Part shown: one piece after another, positions 18,462-25,584 of the stretch
How positions within the stretch are numbered: the stretch's first letter is position 1
How the letters are laid out: each line of letters opens with the position of its first letter
Assembly: GCA_027019175.1 (NCBI GenBank)
Contig: JALUXB010000031.1
Coordinates: 1-64,000, forward strand
DNA length: 64,000 bases
Direction of reading: 5' to 3'
Origin: Sulfurovum sp.
GTDB lineage: Bacteria; Campylobacterota; Campylobacteria; Campylobacterales; Sulfurovaceae
Translations under genes and position numbers: made by a program
Notes under the pieces: model-generated
Database searches by the model: none
What the model saw: only the letters and a program-made list of their open reading frames with translations
Told to the model about the DNA's origin: nothing

Positions 18462-19316
18462 TCACCTTTGTTCCTTTCGTTCCTGTACGATAAACCAGGG
18501 GTTTAGCAGGTTTTCCTTGTTATAAACAACTGGGATTAAAGATGTCGGGTGCTGCATGCTGGATGCTGTATGGTATTGGTAAACCATCTTGCCACTCTCT
18601 CTGACGATTGCATCTGCGGCTGCCGTATCCCACTCCATGGTAGGTGCAAGGCGGGGATAGATGTCGGCACTGCCTTCTGCCACCATGACCAGCTTGAGGG
18701 AGGAACCGCGGGAGAGGAGTTCCGGGTTACGGGTTACGGGTTCCGTATTTTGCAGTGATTCGATGAATTTTTTTGTCTCATCGTTCAAATGGGATTTGGA
18801 GGCGACGATCCTCAAACCCTTTGCACCCTTTCGGTTCTCTTTCATAGGTAAAGCCTGAATATCTTCCTCTTTCGGAACCCTGAACCCAGAACCCCGAACA
18901 CAAGCCTTAAATGCGCCTTCCCCTCTCTGGGCCCAGTAGAGCTCTCCGAGTGCCGGAGCAAAGACGACGCCCGCGACCGGTTCACCGTTTTCAATCAAGG
19001 CGACATTAACAGTAAATTCGCCATTTTTCTTGATAAACTCCTTGGTACCGTCGATAGGATCAACACACCAATAGCGCTCCCAGTTTTTGCGCTCTTCGTA
19101 GGGGATATTTTTACCCTCTTCAGAGAGGATGGGAAGCGGACTGATCTTTTGGAGCCCTTCGGTGATGATTTCATGAGCTTTTTTGTCAGCTTCGGTGAGA
19201 GGGGATTTGTCCTCTTTGTACTCCACATCGAAATCCTTTTCGTAAATCTCCATGACGGCTTTGCCGGCATCGAGAGCAATGGCGATCACCTGGTTCATAT
19301 CGATGGTTTCAAGCAT
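18462..19316 (-). CDS. cysQ: 3'(2'),5'-bisphosphate nucleotidase, carrying three heptad-repeat insertions
   Basis: CysQ removes PAP, the by-product of PAPS-dependent sulfation, using two metal ions. The inositol-phosphatase-fold motifs are intact: LSEEGK at residues 65-70, [12 protein letters not shown] at 83-94 and EWDTAAADA near 228. At 284 residues it is nearly 40 longer than E. coli CysQ (246). Three blocks account for the excess, at about residues 139-148 (VRGSGFRVP), 191-200 ([10 protein letters not shown]) and 248-259 (SSMQHPTS). Each is encoded by a 7-bp tandem repeat and each keeps the frame. They fall in loops between conserved segments, so the enzyme is probably functional. The start overlaps the cysC stop by 8 bases. 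Confidence 0.93.
   Translation of the reverse strand: MLETIDMNQVIAIALDAGKAVMEIYEKDFDVEYKEDKSPLTEADKKAHEIITEGLQKISPLPILSEEGKNIPYEERKNWERYWCVDPIDGTKEFIKKNGEFTVNVALIENGEPVAGVVFAPALGELYWAQRGEGAFKACVRGSGFRVPKEEDIQALPMKENRKGAKGLRIVASKSHLNDETKKFIESLQNTEPVTRNPELLSRGSSLKLVMVAEGSADIYPRLAPTMEWDTAAADAIVRESGKMVYQYHTASSMQHPTSLIPVVYNKENLLNPWFIVQERKEQR
18541..18575. repeat. Heptad array 3 in cysQ (near C-terminus)
   Basis: Plus-strand 7-mers GATGTCG, GGTGCTG, CATGCTG, GATGCTG, TATGGTA can be read. They encode SSMQHPTS on the minus strand, within a stretch inserted just before the conserved [11 protein letters not shown] ending of CysQ. The sequence is close to the CATCCAG array between cysN and cysD. Confidence 0.75.
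18717..18744. repeat. Heptad array 2 in cysQ
   Basis: Plus-strand 7-mers are GAGTTCC, GGGTTAC, GGGTTAC, GGGTTCC. They encode [10 protein letters not shown] just before the conserved GSSLK segment, where other CysQ proteins have a shorter link. The array faces array 1 (18873-18900) in inverted orientation. Confidence 0.8.
18873..18900. repeat. Heptad array 1 in cysQ
   Basis: Plus-strand 7-mers are CGGAACC, CTGAACC, CAGAACC, CCGAACA. On the minus strand these read GGGTTCT, GGGTTCA, GGGTTCC, and in the cysQ frame they give VRGSGFRVP after the conserved RGEGAFK motif. Confidence 0.8.
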
Positions 19317-19944
19317 TGAGGTATCCTTTTTTTTCTAAATAGTTGAGCACCTGGGCGGCGGCCTCTTCGATGGGAAGTCGGTCGTTACGGATGTGGATTT
19401 CGGGAAACTCGGGCGCTTCATAGGGAGAGTCGATGCCGGTAAAGTTGGGTATCTCCCCTTTTCGGGCTTTTTGGTAGAGGCCTTTGGGGTCGCGCTGTTC
19501 ACATACCTCAAGCGGGGTATCCACAAAAACTTCAATGAAGGCGCCTTTGTCAACCAGTTGGCGCACCATCTCCCGGTCTTGCCGGAACGGTGAGATGAAA
19601 GCGGTAAGGACAATGAGCCCTGCATCGACAAAGAGTTTGGACACTTCTCCGATCCGCCGTATATTTTCAATGCGGTCTTCATCGGAAAATGTCAAACCTT
19701 TGCTGAGCCCCATACGGATGTTGTCACCGTCAAGCAGGTAGGTGTGCTTCTTCTGTTCAAACAGTGCTGCTTCCACGGCATTGGCGATGGTAGACTTGCC
19801 TGAACCGCTGAGCCCGGTGAACCAGAGAATGCAGGGTTTTTGCTGTTTGATCTGTGCGCGTTCCGCTTTGGAAACATGGTGGTCGTGCCAGACAATATCT
19901 TCAGATGTTGGATGTTGGATGTCGGATGTTGAATTAGTTGGCAT
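19309..19944 (-). CDS. cysC: Adenylylsulfate (APS) kinase
   Basis: CysC phosphorylates APS to PAPS. The P-loop GLSGSGKST lies near residue 45, followed by [16 protein letters not shown], the DR-x-EN-x-RRIGEV helix ([18 protein letters not shown]), [10 protein letters not shown] and the [18 protein letters not shown] ending. All are canonical. Length is 211 residues against about 200 in E. coli. The first 14 residues ([14 protein letters not shown]) come from a heptad array that appears to replace the normal short N-terminus before IVWHDHHVS. The start ATG overlaps the stop of the four-helix-bundle gene upstream by 11 bases. Confidence 0.95.
   Translation of the reverse strand: MPTNSTSDIQHPTSEDIVWHDHHVSKAERAQIKQQKPCILWFTGLSGSGKSTIANAVEAALFEQKKHTYLLDGDNIRMGLSKGLTFSDEDRIENIRRIGEVSKLFVDAGLIVLTAFISPFRQDREMVRQLVDKGAFIEVFVDTPLEVCEQRDPKGLYQKARKGEIPNFTGIDSPYEAPEFPEIHIRNDRLPIEEAAAQVLNYLEKKGYLNA
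19903..19937. repeat. Heptad array at the cysC 5' end / downstream side of the S23 gene
   Basis: Plus-strand 7-mers are AGATGTT, GGATGTT, GGATGTC, GGATGTT, GAATTAG. They encode the N-terminus of CysC on the minus strand and run into the stop codon of the S23-family gene. Read on the plus strand, the array points toward that gene, and it is mirrored by the array at 20301-20328. Confidence 0.88.
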
Positions 19945-20308
19945 TTGTTTGACTTGATTTTACGATTTTTGTTGTGATATTGATGATACTGTCAATTTCT
20001 TTCAGTAACGCTTTAACTTTTTCTTTCTCAGGGTCTATATAGCCACTGTCTTTTAAAAGCATGAGCCAATATTTGCTTTCTCGAGCTTCCTTGCTGGCAA
20101 TTGATATTTTTGCAATAAAATCTTTTTTACTGATGGCTGCCTGTGCTTCATTAATATTGGCACCTATAGATGTTCCGCATCTGAGTAGTTGTTTTGACAG
20201 TACATACTCTTTTTTCTGTTGTGTTAAAAATTTATAGAGTTCAATAACCATTAAAGAAAAATGATAACTTTTCCCCATGATTAAATTATCTTTGTATTCA
20301 TCCACCAT
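19934..20308 (-). CDS. Four-helix-bundle protein, S23 / 23S rRNA intervening-sequence (IVP) family
   Basis: The 124-residue protein has the family hallmark [18 protein letters not shown] followed by [20 protein letters not shown]. It should fold as an up-and-down four-helix bundle that forms a homopentamer-like ring, as in the IVP and Avd families. The molecular role of IVP proteins is unknown. Relatives are encoded inside 23S rRNA intervening sequences, and Avd acts beside the reverse transcriptase of diversity-generating retroelements. No reverse transcriptase is visible here. The gene has no link to sulfate metabolism yet sits between two APS kinase genes. Its start codon lies inside a heptad array (GAATGGTGGATGAA), and its stop abuts another array in inverted orientation. 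This looks like an inserted module. Confidence 0.9.
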   Translation of the reverse strand: MVDEYKDNLIMGKSYHFSLMVIELYKFLTQQKKEYVLSKQLLRCGTSIGANINEAQAAISKKDFIAKISIASKEARESKYWLMLLKDSGYIDPEKEKVKALLKEIDSIINITTKIVKSSQTNAN

Positions 20309-20328
20309 TCAACATCCACCATTCAACA
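20301..20328. repeat. Heptad array containing the S23 gene start codon
   Basis: Plus-strand 7-mers are TCCACCA, TTCAACA, TCCACCA, TTCAACA. On the minus strand this reads GAATGGT and GGATGTT units, and the ATG of the S23 gene is inside one of them. The array is the inverted counterpart of 19903-19937, so the gene is bracketed by inward-facing arrays. Confidence 0.88.
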
Positions 20329-20332
20329 TTTT

Positions 20333-21058
20333 TTATCGTATATACTGTTTCTTCACATATCTAACAATGTATGCTGCCGCTTCATCCGCACTCATCGTGT
20401 CTGTGTCAATGACGATCTCGGCATGTTGGGGTTCTTCATAGATATCGTTGATGCCTGAAAAATTTTGCAGTTCTCCTTTGAGCGCTTTCTCATAGACACC
20501 TTTATAGTCGCGCTGCTTGCAGGTTTCGATGTCTGCTTTGACATAGACGACAATATTGTTGGTGACCATTTGCCGGATGGCTTTGCGTGATTCCCGGTAG
20601 GGAGAGACAAACGAGGCTACTGTGGAAATGGAGTTTTTCTGCAGGGTTTTGATCAGGTGGGCGATACGGATCATATGGCGGTTGCGGTCTTCTCGGCTGT
20701 AACCGATATTGGGAACAAGTTCTCTGATATCTTTTGAGTCTATCCGTTCGATGGGGATGTGAAGTTTTTCCAAGTCCTCATAAACTTTGTCTGCAATGGT
20801 TGTTTTGCCTGAAAGCGGCAGACCTGTAAACCAAAGGTTGAACGGCTCGATCCTCTTCTTGCCCCAGTGGATCTTCTGCCATATTTTTTCATGACCCCAG
20901 TAGAGGGCTACTTTCAGTACCGTCTCGATGAGCCCTGCGGCTATGGCAAGGTCAAGCCTGCCAAAGAAGACATAGACAATGATGATGGTAGTTGTGGTAG
21001 CGATCACCCTCCAGCTGATACCTTTGGCAATGGAGCGGGTGTTGGTTTCACGAAACAT
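20333..21058 (-). CDS. DUF2061 membrane domain fused to an APS kinase-like domain
   Basis: Residues 1-70 match DUF2061 (RSIAKGISWRVIATTTTIII, then AAGLIETVLKVALYWGHEKI), a small two-helix membrane domain. Residues 70-241 are an APS kinase-like P-loop domain, with FTGLPLSGKTTIADK, FVSPYRESRKAIRQMV and NFSGINDIYEEPQHAEI. The DGDNxR motif of true CysC is altered to DSKDIRE, and the following helix is more divergent than in the other CysC here. It may be a membrane-tethered PAPS-forming kinase or may act on another substrate. It is followed by the S23 module and the canonical cysC, and preceded by cysN. Confidence 0.85.
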   Translation of the reverse strand: MFRETNTRSIAKGISWRVIATTTTIIIVYVFFGRLDLAIAAGLIETVLKVALYWGHEKIWQKIHWGKKRIEPFNLWFTGLPLSGKTTIADKVYEDLEKLHIPIERIDSKDIRELVPNIGYSREDRNRHMIRIAHLIKTLQKNSISTVASFVSPYRESRKAIRQMVTNNIVVYVKADIETCKQRDYKGVYEKALKGELQNFSGINDIYEEPQHAEIVIDTDTMSADEAAAYIVRYVKKQYIR

Positions 21059-21079
21059 TGCATGCCTCGTAAAACAATT

Positions 21080-21172
21080 TTGAATGTTGAGTGTTGAATG
21101 TTGAATTATGTACTACAGCAAACTGTAGTAGGATTTTCTTTTCATCTAACATCCAACATCCAACATTCAACA
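21080..21172. repeat. Inverted pair of heptad arrays around a perfect hairpin
   Basis: The left array (21080-21107) reads TTGAATG, TTGAGTG, TTGAATG, TTGAATT. The right array (21145-21172) reads TCTAACA, TCCAACA, TCCAACA, TTCAACA. Their arms are largely complementary. Between them TACTACAG, CAAA, CTGTAGTA (21111-21130) forms an 8-bp perfect stem with a four-base loop. The cysN stop codon (TGA, 21167-21169 on the minus strand) is supplied by the right array. The structure lies in the gap between cysN and the DUF2061 gene and could fold as a long hairpin in RNA or as a cruciform. Confidence 0.9.
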
Positions 21173-22609
21173 TTTCTTACACTCCCATTCCGGGAAGTTG
21201 TCCCGAATGTACTGGTTGAGTGCGCGTTCGGCATCGGTGTACTCACGGGTGGTTCGTTTTTGAACGTCTTCTTCACGTCGGCTGACCCCCACGATCATAC
21301 CTGCACCTACAGTGTTATTGGTGATACGGTCTATAACAATGAAAGAACCTGTCAGGCGGTTTTCTTTGTAGGCATCTGCCGCGATGGGCTGGGTAAGCAC
21401 CATTTTGCACGAAGCAATGTCGTTGAGCCCCAGTTTGTAGACAGTTTGCCGTTCATAGGTATTGACATCGACTTTATAGTTGATGCGTTCAAACTGGCCG
21501 TTGACAACAGTGGTGGCGCGCTTGATGTCATAGACAGTTCCTGGCTCCATGGGTGTTTCATCCATCCAGACAAGCATGACTTTAAGCGAGTTGGAAACAC
21601 GGGGAAGGGCTTTGGTATGGACGATCATATCGCCTCTGGAGATATCGACTTCATCTTCTGTTGTGAGGGTAACTGCCATAGGGGCACAGGCTTCCTCTGT
21701 GGTACCTTCTCTATTCTTTTCTGTGATGTCGCCGGCGTTGATGATGCTTTTTACTCTGGTCGTTTTCCCGGAAGGAAGTATTGTGATCTCATCACCGACT
21801 TTGACAGAGCCTGCTGCAATGGTACCGCAGAACCCTCTGAAGTCGAGGTTGGGGCGGTTGACGTACTGAACCGGGAAGCGCAATGAATGTTGGATATTGA
21901 ATGTTGAATGTTGAATGTCTATTGTGTCGAGAAGTTCCAACAGGGGTTTTCCATCATACCATGGTGTTTTTTCACTTTTATCGACAACATTGTCACCATC
22001 CAGCGCGCTGAGCGGAATGTAATAGGTATGCTTGATACCAAGTTCATCCGCCAATGCCGTGTAGGTTGATTTGATTTCATTGAAAGTATCTTCACTGAAG
22101 TTGACAAGATCCATTTTGTTGATGGCGACAATGACATGCTCAATGCCAAGCAGGTTGACAATGAAGCTGTGTCTTCGTGTCTGGGTTAAAATGCCTTTTC
22201 TCGCATCGATAAGAATGATAGCGACATCCGCAGTGGAAGCACCGGTGACCATGTTGCGGGTGTACTGCTCATGCCCAGGAGTGTCGGCGATGATGTATTT
22301 GCGTCTGTCAGTGGCAAAGAAACGGTAGGCAACATCGATGGTAATGCCCTGTTCTCGTTCACTTTGTAAGCCGTCAACAAGCAGGGCCATATCGATCTTT
22401 TCCCCTGTGGTACCATACTTTTTACTTTCACTCTCTGCGGCAGCCAGCTGGTCTTCAAAGATCATTTTGCTGTCGTAAAGCAAACGCCCGATGAGGGTAC
22501 TCTTACCGTCATCAACACTCCCGCAGGTCAAAAAGCGGAGCATATCTTTGTTCTCATGCTCTTTGAGATACGACTCAATATCGGTGGCTATTTTACTCTC
22601 TACAGACAT
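21167..22609 (-). CDS. cysN: Sulfate adenylyltransferase subunit 1 (GTPase)
   Basis: CysN is the EF-Tu-like GTPase that drives APS formation by CysD. The G motifs are CGSVDDGKSTLIGRLL, ADTPGHEQYTRNM and VAINKMDLV, and the beta-barrel domains follow after RFPVQYVNRPNLDFRGF. Length (480) is close to E. coli CysN (475). Residues 231-243 (DIQHSTFNIQHS) are encoded by a heptad array in the linker between the GTPase and barrel domains, where the family varies. The ribosome site AAGAGGTG precedes the ATG. Stop and upstream leader both lie in or beside heptad arrays. It should form a heterodimer with CysD. Confidence 0.95.
   Translation of the reverse strand: MSVESKIATDIESYLKEHENKDMLRFLTCGSVDDGKSTLIGRLLYDSKMIFEDQLAAAESESKKYGTTGEKIDMALLVDGLQSEREQGITIDVAYRFFATDRRKYIIADTPGHEQYTRNMVTGASTADVAIILIDARKGILTQTRRHSFIVNLLGIEHVIVAINKMDLVNFSEDTFNEIKSTYTALADELGIKHTYYIPLSALDGDNVVDKSEKTPWYDGKPLLELLDTIDIQHSTFNIQHSLRFPVQYVNRPNLDFRGFCGTIAAGSVKVGDEITILPSGKTTRVKSIINAGDITEKNREGTTEEACAPMAVTLTTEDEVDISRGDMIVHTKALPRVSNSLKVMLVWMDETPMEPGTVYDIKRATTVVNGQFERINYKVDVNTYERQTVYKLGLNDIASCKMVLTQPIAADAYKENRLTGSFIVIDRITNNTVGAGMIVGVSRREEDVQKRTTREYTDAERALNQYIRDNFPEWECKKC
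21883..21917. repeat. Heptad array inside cysN
   Basis: Plus-strand 7-mers are ATGAATG, TTGGATA, TTGAATG, TTGAATG, TTGAATG. They encode DIQHSTFNIQHS in frame at the junction of the G domain and the first barrel domain. The units are nearly identical to those at 21080-21107. Confidence 0.88.
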
Positions 22610-22623
22610 ACAGCACCTCTTTC

Positions 22624-22806
22624 ATTCATCATCCAGCATCTATCATCCAACATCCTAAAAACACCCTTCTCATCCAGCATCCAGCATCTATCATCCAACA
22701 TCCTAAAAACACCCTTCTCATCCAGCATCCAGCATCTATCATCCAACATCCTAAAAACACCCTTCTCATCCAGCATCCAACATCTAACATCCAACATCCT
22801 AAAAAT
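22624..22806. repeat. 48-bp higher-order tandem repeat built of heptads
   Basis: The unit is five heptads (CATCCAG, CATCCAG, CATCTAT, CATCCAA, CATCCTA) plus AAAACACCCTTCT. Full copies are at 22671-22718 and 22719-22766. A 41-bp copy, exactly one heptad shorter, lies at 22630-22670, and a diverged copy (CATCTAA, CATCCAA) starts at 22767. The array fills the gap between cysD and cysN, and its edge provides the cysD stop (TAG). It causes the 16-residue repeats of the spurious ORF at 22556-23089. Confidence 0.93.
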
Positions 22807-23710
22807 ACCCCTCTATTTTTTTCATTTCCATTGCACCCTCCTGATCCTTGTCGATCAGGCGGCCTTCGCGTTCACTGCTGGTAGAGAGCAGCATCTCTTT
22901 GATGATCTCCGGAAGGGTGGAAGCGGTGGAGTTGATGGCGCCGGTAAGCGGGTAACACCCCAGTGTCCGAAAGCGTACCATCTCTTTTTTTGCTGTTTTT
23001 CTGAGTGCTTCGGGCATACGTTCATCATCAACCATGATTTTGGTACCCTCGTATTCGACAACCTCGCGTTCTTTGGCGAAGTAGAGTGAAGGAATGGGGA
23101 TGCCCTCAAGATAGATATACTGCCATACATCCAGCTCTGTCCAGTTGCTGATGGGAAAGACACGGACGCTTTCGCCTTTGTTGATACGGGTGTTGTAGAT
23201 GTTCCAAAGCTCCGGTCTCTGGTTTTTCGGATCCCAGCGGTGGTGTCTGTCCCGGAATGAGAAGATACGCTCTTTGGCACGTGATTTCTCTTCGTCACGT
23301 CTGGCACCGCCGATGACGGCATCGTAGCCTCCGGCATTGAGTGCCTGTTTGAGTGCTTCTGTTTTCATCACATCGGTATGCACTTTGGAGCCGTGTTCAA
23401 AGGGGGAGATGTTCATCTCGACCCCTTTGGGGTTGGAATGCACCACAAGATCAAACCCAAGCTCTTTCGCACGCTGGTCGCGGAACTCTATCATTTCACG
23501 GAATTTCCAGAGGGTATCTACGTGCAGCATGGGAAAAGGCGGTTTTCCGGGAGCAAAAGCTTTCATGGCAAGGTGAAGCATCACAGAAGAGTCTTTGCCG
23601 ACAGAGTACATCATGACAGGGTTGCTGAATTCAGCGGCAACTTCACGAAGGATGTGGATGGACTCAGCTTCAAGTTGTTTGAGATGGGTCATCTGTTTTT
23701 TATCTAACAT
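22799..23710 (-). CDS. cysD: Sulfate adenylyltransferase subunit 2
   Basis: CysD joins sulfate to ATP to give APS. It has the PP-loop [14 protein letters not shown] near residue 35, then [27 protein letters not shown] and the standard ending [12 protein letters not shown]. Length (303) is normal. It is the first gene of the minus-strand operon that runs through cysQ into kpsC and kpsS. I see no APS or PAPS reductase nearby, so the APS made here is more likely to feed PAPS for sulfation than sulfite for cysteine. Confidence 0.97.
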   Translation of the reverse strand: MLDKKQMTHLKQLEAESIHILREVAAEFSNPVMMYSVGKDSSVMLHLAMKAFAPGKPPFPMLHVDTLWKFREMIEFRDQRAKELGFDLVVHSNPKGVEMNISPFEHGSKVHTDVMKTEALKQALNAGGYDAVIGGARRDEEKSRAKERIFSFRDRHHRWDPKNQRPELWNIYNTRINKGESVRVFPISNWTELDVWQYIYLEGIPIPSLYFAKEREVVEYEGTKIMVDDERMPEALRKTAKKEMVRFRTLGCYPLTGAINSTASTLPEIIKEMLLSTSSEREGRLIDKDQEGAMEMKKIEGYF

Positions 23711-23735
23711 CAGTAACGTCCGTAATTTTTAGAAT

Positions 23736-23741
23736 ATTATA
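23736..23741 (-). promoter_or_regulatory. -10 element (TATAAT) for the cysD operon
   Basis: The minus strand reads AAATATATAATATTC 26 bases upstream of the cysD ATG, with an A/T tract before it. It is the only convincing -10 for the 10-kb operon. Confidence 0.6.
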
Positions 23742-24080
23742 TATTTTTTTACTTTATATGTCATGTCAGAACAGGAAGCAGGAAACAGTATTGCAGTGTT
23801 TTTGTCCCTATACCCTGTCTCCGTTGCGGTATTGTAAGTTTTACTTATCCCAAGGAACATATTTTGGCACATCTTTGGCACATCTTTTGGTTATACTTTT
23901 CTCTAAGGTAATATTTTGAAATAAATAATACCAATAATTTAAAGTGTATATTGTGAGTCAGCAGAGTGCGGTTCTACAATATTCAACAAATGCAAAAATA
24001 TGAAAACAAACTTTATAGCATCATCTTTCCAGTAAATGTGGTGCAATTAGAGTAAAGTTGTCTCACAGGAGGAGTATACA
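23742..24080. other. Intergenic region between divergent operons
   Basis: This roughly 340-base gap has no convincing ORF. It holds a tandem 11-mer (TTTGGCACATC twice, 23872-23893) and several A/T-rich stretches. The 3' end carries a strong ribosome site (AGGAGGAGTATACA) for the DUF285 protein gene. The 11-mer is a direct repeat and could be a regulator site, but there is no further support. Confidence 0.5.
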
Positions 24081-25541
24081 ATGATTCGCTGCATCCAAAC
24101 CCTGAAACTGTCGCTTCTGATACTGTCTTTTACGGCAGTTGCCGCCAATGCGCAACACAATCCGTACTTCATCATCAAAGTCAAAACGGACAATCCCGGC
24201 ACTTCTGCCGACAATGCATTTAGCATTCCCGTAAATCCGTCTTATGATTATAATTACAGTGTCGACTGTGACTATGACGGAACATTCGAACATACCGATA
24301 TTAATGAGAGCTTTACCTGTCAATACCCTTCACGGAGAGATGCTCAGAACATTGCCATTAAAGGCACTTTTCCGGCTATCTATTTTAATAACACTGGTGA
24401 CAGAGAGAAACTGCTTGAGGTTGTCAATTGGGGGAACATTCAGTGGAGGTCTATGGGACGTGCTTTCAAGGGAGCAGTGAATTTGACCGTAACCGCTGCA
24501 GACAATCCGGATCTGTCTAACGTTTATTATATGAACTATATGTTTGCGGGTGATACCAATCTCACTTTTGTAAACTCCATTGATGATTGGAATACTTCGA
24601 GTGTAGTAAATATGCAAGGCATGTTTGATGGTGCAGAAAAGTTTAACCAATCCATAGGGAATTGGAACCTTTCCAATGTTACAAGCATGCAAAACATGTT
24701 TAAAAATGCCAAAAGTTTCAACCAGCCTATCGGAGACTGGGATGTATCGAATGTCATCTATTTTGACAACCTTTTTAACGGTGCCACCGCGTTTAATCAG
24801 AATATTGGACGATGGGATACTTCCAGAGGGGAGCAGATGTGGTCTATGTTTGAAGGCGCGACGGCATTCAATCAGGATATCGGCGACTGGGATGTTTCTC
24901 ATGTTAAAAGTATGTGGAGGATGTTTCTTAATGCAACGAACTTCAAACAGGATATCGGCGATTGGGATGTCAGTGGTATCACTTCGGCAAATGGACTCAA
25001 TAGGGTATTGAAAGGTACCCCGCTTTTCATCAGCAATTATGACAGCCTGTTACAAAGATGGAGTGAAATCGATGTGTTGGTGGATAATGTCGACTTTGAT
25101 GTAGATACAGCTGAATATTGCGAAGGGGAAGATGGCAAAGAACTGCTTACTGATGGACATAGCTGGACTTTTACGGACGGAGGAGTGCAGTGTAATCATT
25201 TCCATATCAAATCGAACGATGCCGTTACGGTTGAAAGCGGTACTGCTGCTGTTATGACTGTTGTCACCACGTATCCGGATCCGGATGACAATATTTTTGA
25301 AATTAAACCGGTTGCTGACGGCGATAAATTTACAATTGATAATAACGGTGTGCTCAGTTTTAAAACAGCCCCAGACGGCAATCATCCTGACGACCTCAAC
25401 GGTGACGGCGTCTATCGTGTGCAAGTGTATGCGTGTGATGCCAGTATGTGTATGGATGAAGATTACCAAACCATCAGGGTTAAAGTATTGCCGGAACCGA
25501 CAACTGCCAACCCCGCTTTGCTGATGTATCTGCTCAATTGA
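24081..25541 (+). CDS. Secreted DUF285 (BspA-like) repeat protein
   Basis: A signal peptide (LKLSLLILSFTAVAANA) is followed by about six repeats of 25 residues with the pattern MxxMFxxAxxFNQxIGxWDxSxV (for example MFKNAKSFNQPIGDWDVSNV). This is the DUF285/BspA-like surface-protein repeat. The segment after residue 370 (IKSNDAVTVESGTAAVMTVV) resembles a cadherin-like or Ig-like beta domain with acidic calcium-type motifs (NHPDDLNGDGVYRV). The protein ends in NPALLMYLLN, similar to the end of the next protein. It is probably exposed on the surface or released, and adhesive. Confidence 0.85.
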   Translation: MIRCIQTLKLSLLILSFTAVAANAQHNPYFIIKVKTDNPGTSADNAFSIPVNPSYDYNYSVDCDYDGTFEHTDINESFTCQYPSRRDAQNIAIKGTFPAIYFNNTGDREKLLEVVNWGNIQWRSMGRAFKGAVNLTVTAADNPDLSNVYYMNYMFAGDTNLTFVNSIDDWNTSSVVNMQGMFDGAEKFNQSIGNWNLSNVTSMQNMFKNAKSFNQPIGDWDVSNVIYFDNLFNGATAFNQNIGRWDTSRGEQMWSMFEGATAFNQDIGDWDVSHVKSMWRMFLNATNFKQDIGDWDVSGITSANGLNRVLKGTPLFISNYDSLLQRWSEIDVLVDNVDFDVDTAEYCEGEDGKELLTDGHSWTFTDGGVQCNHFHIKSNDAVTVESGTAAVMTVVTTYPDPDDNIFEIKPVADGDKFTIDNNGVLSFKTAPDGNHPDDLNGDGVYRVQVYACDASMCMDEDYQTIRVKVLPEPTTANPALLMYLLN

Positions 25542-25584
25542 TTGTATAGCTGATTTTGGTAAGTAGATGAAAAGGGAGTAAAGC

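Noticed and set aside
20301-20328. Heptad arrays as insertion-sequence terminal repeats
   Set aside because: No transposase is present, and the arrays are tandem 7-mers without target-site duplications, so a classical IS is not supported.
22600-22797. ORF beginning MLDVRCWMLDEKG
   Set aside because: It is a minus-strand translation of the same 48-bp repeat array, and has no ribosome site or domain.
22624-22806. CRISPR-like array
   Set aside because: The repeats are directly adjacent with no unique spacers, the unit is built of 7-mers, and no cas genes are present.
22556-23089. ORF with 16-residue repeats (SNILKTPFSSSIQHLS)
   Set aside because: It is a plus-strand reading of the 48-bp heptad array and of the antisense of cysD. 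It has no separate support.
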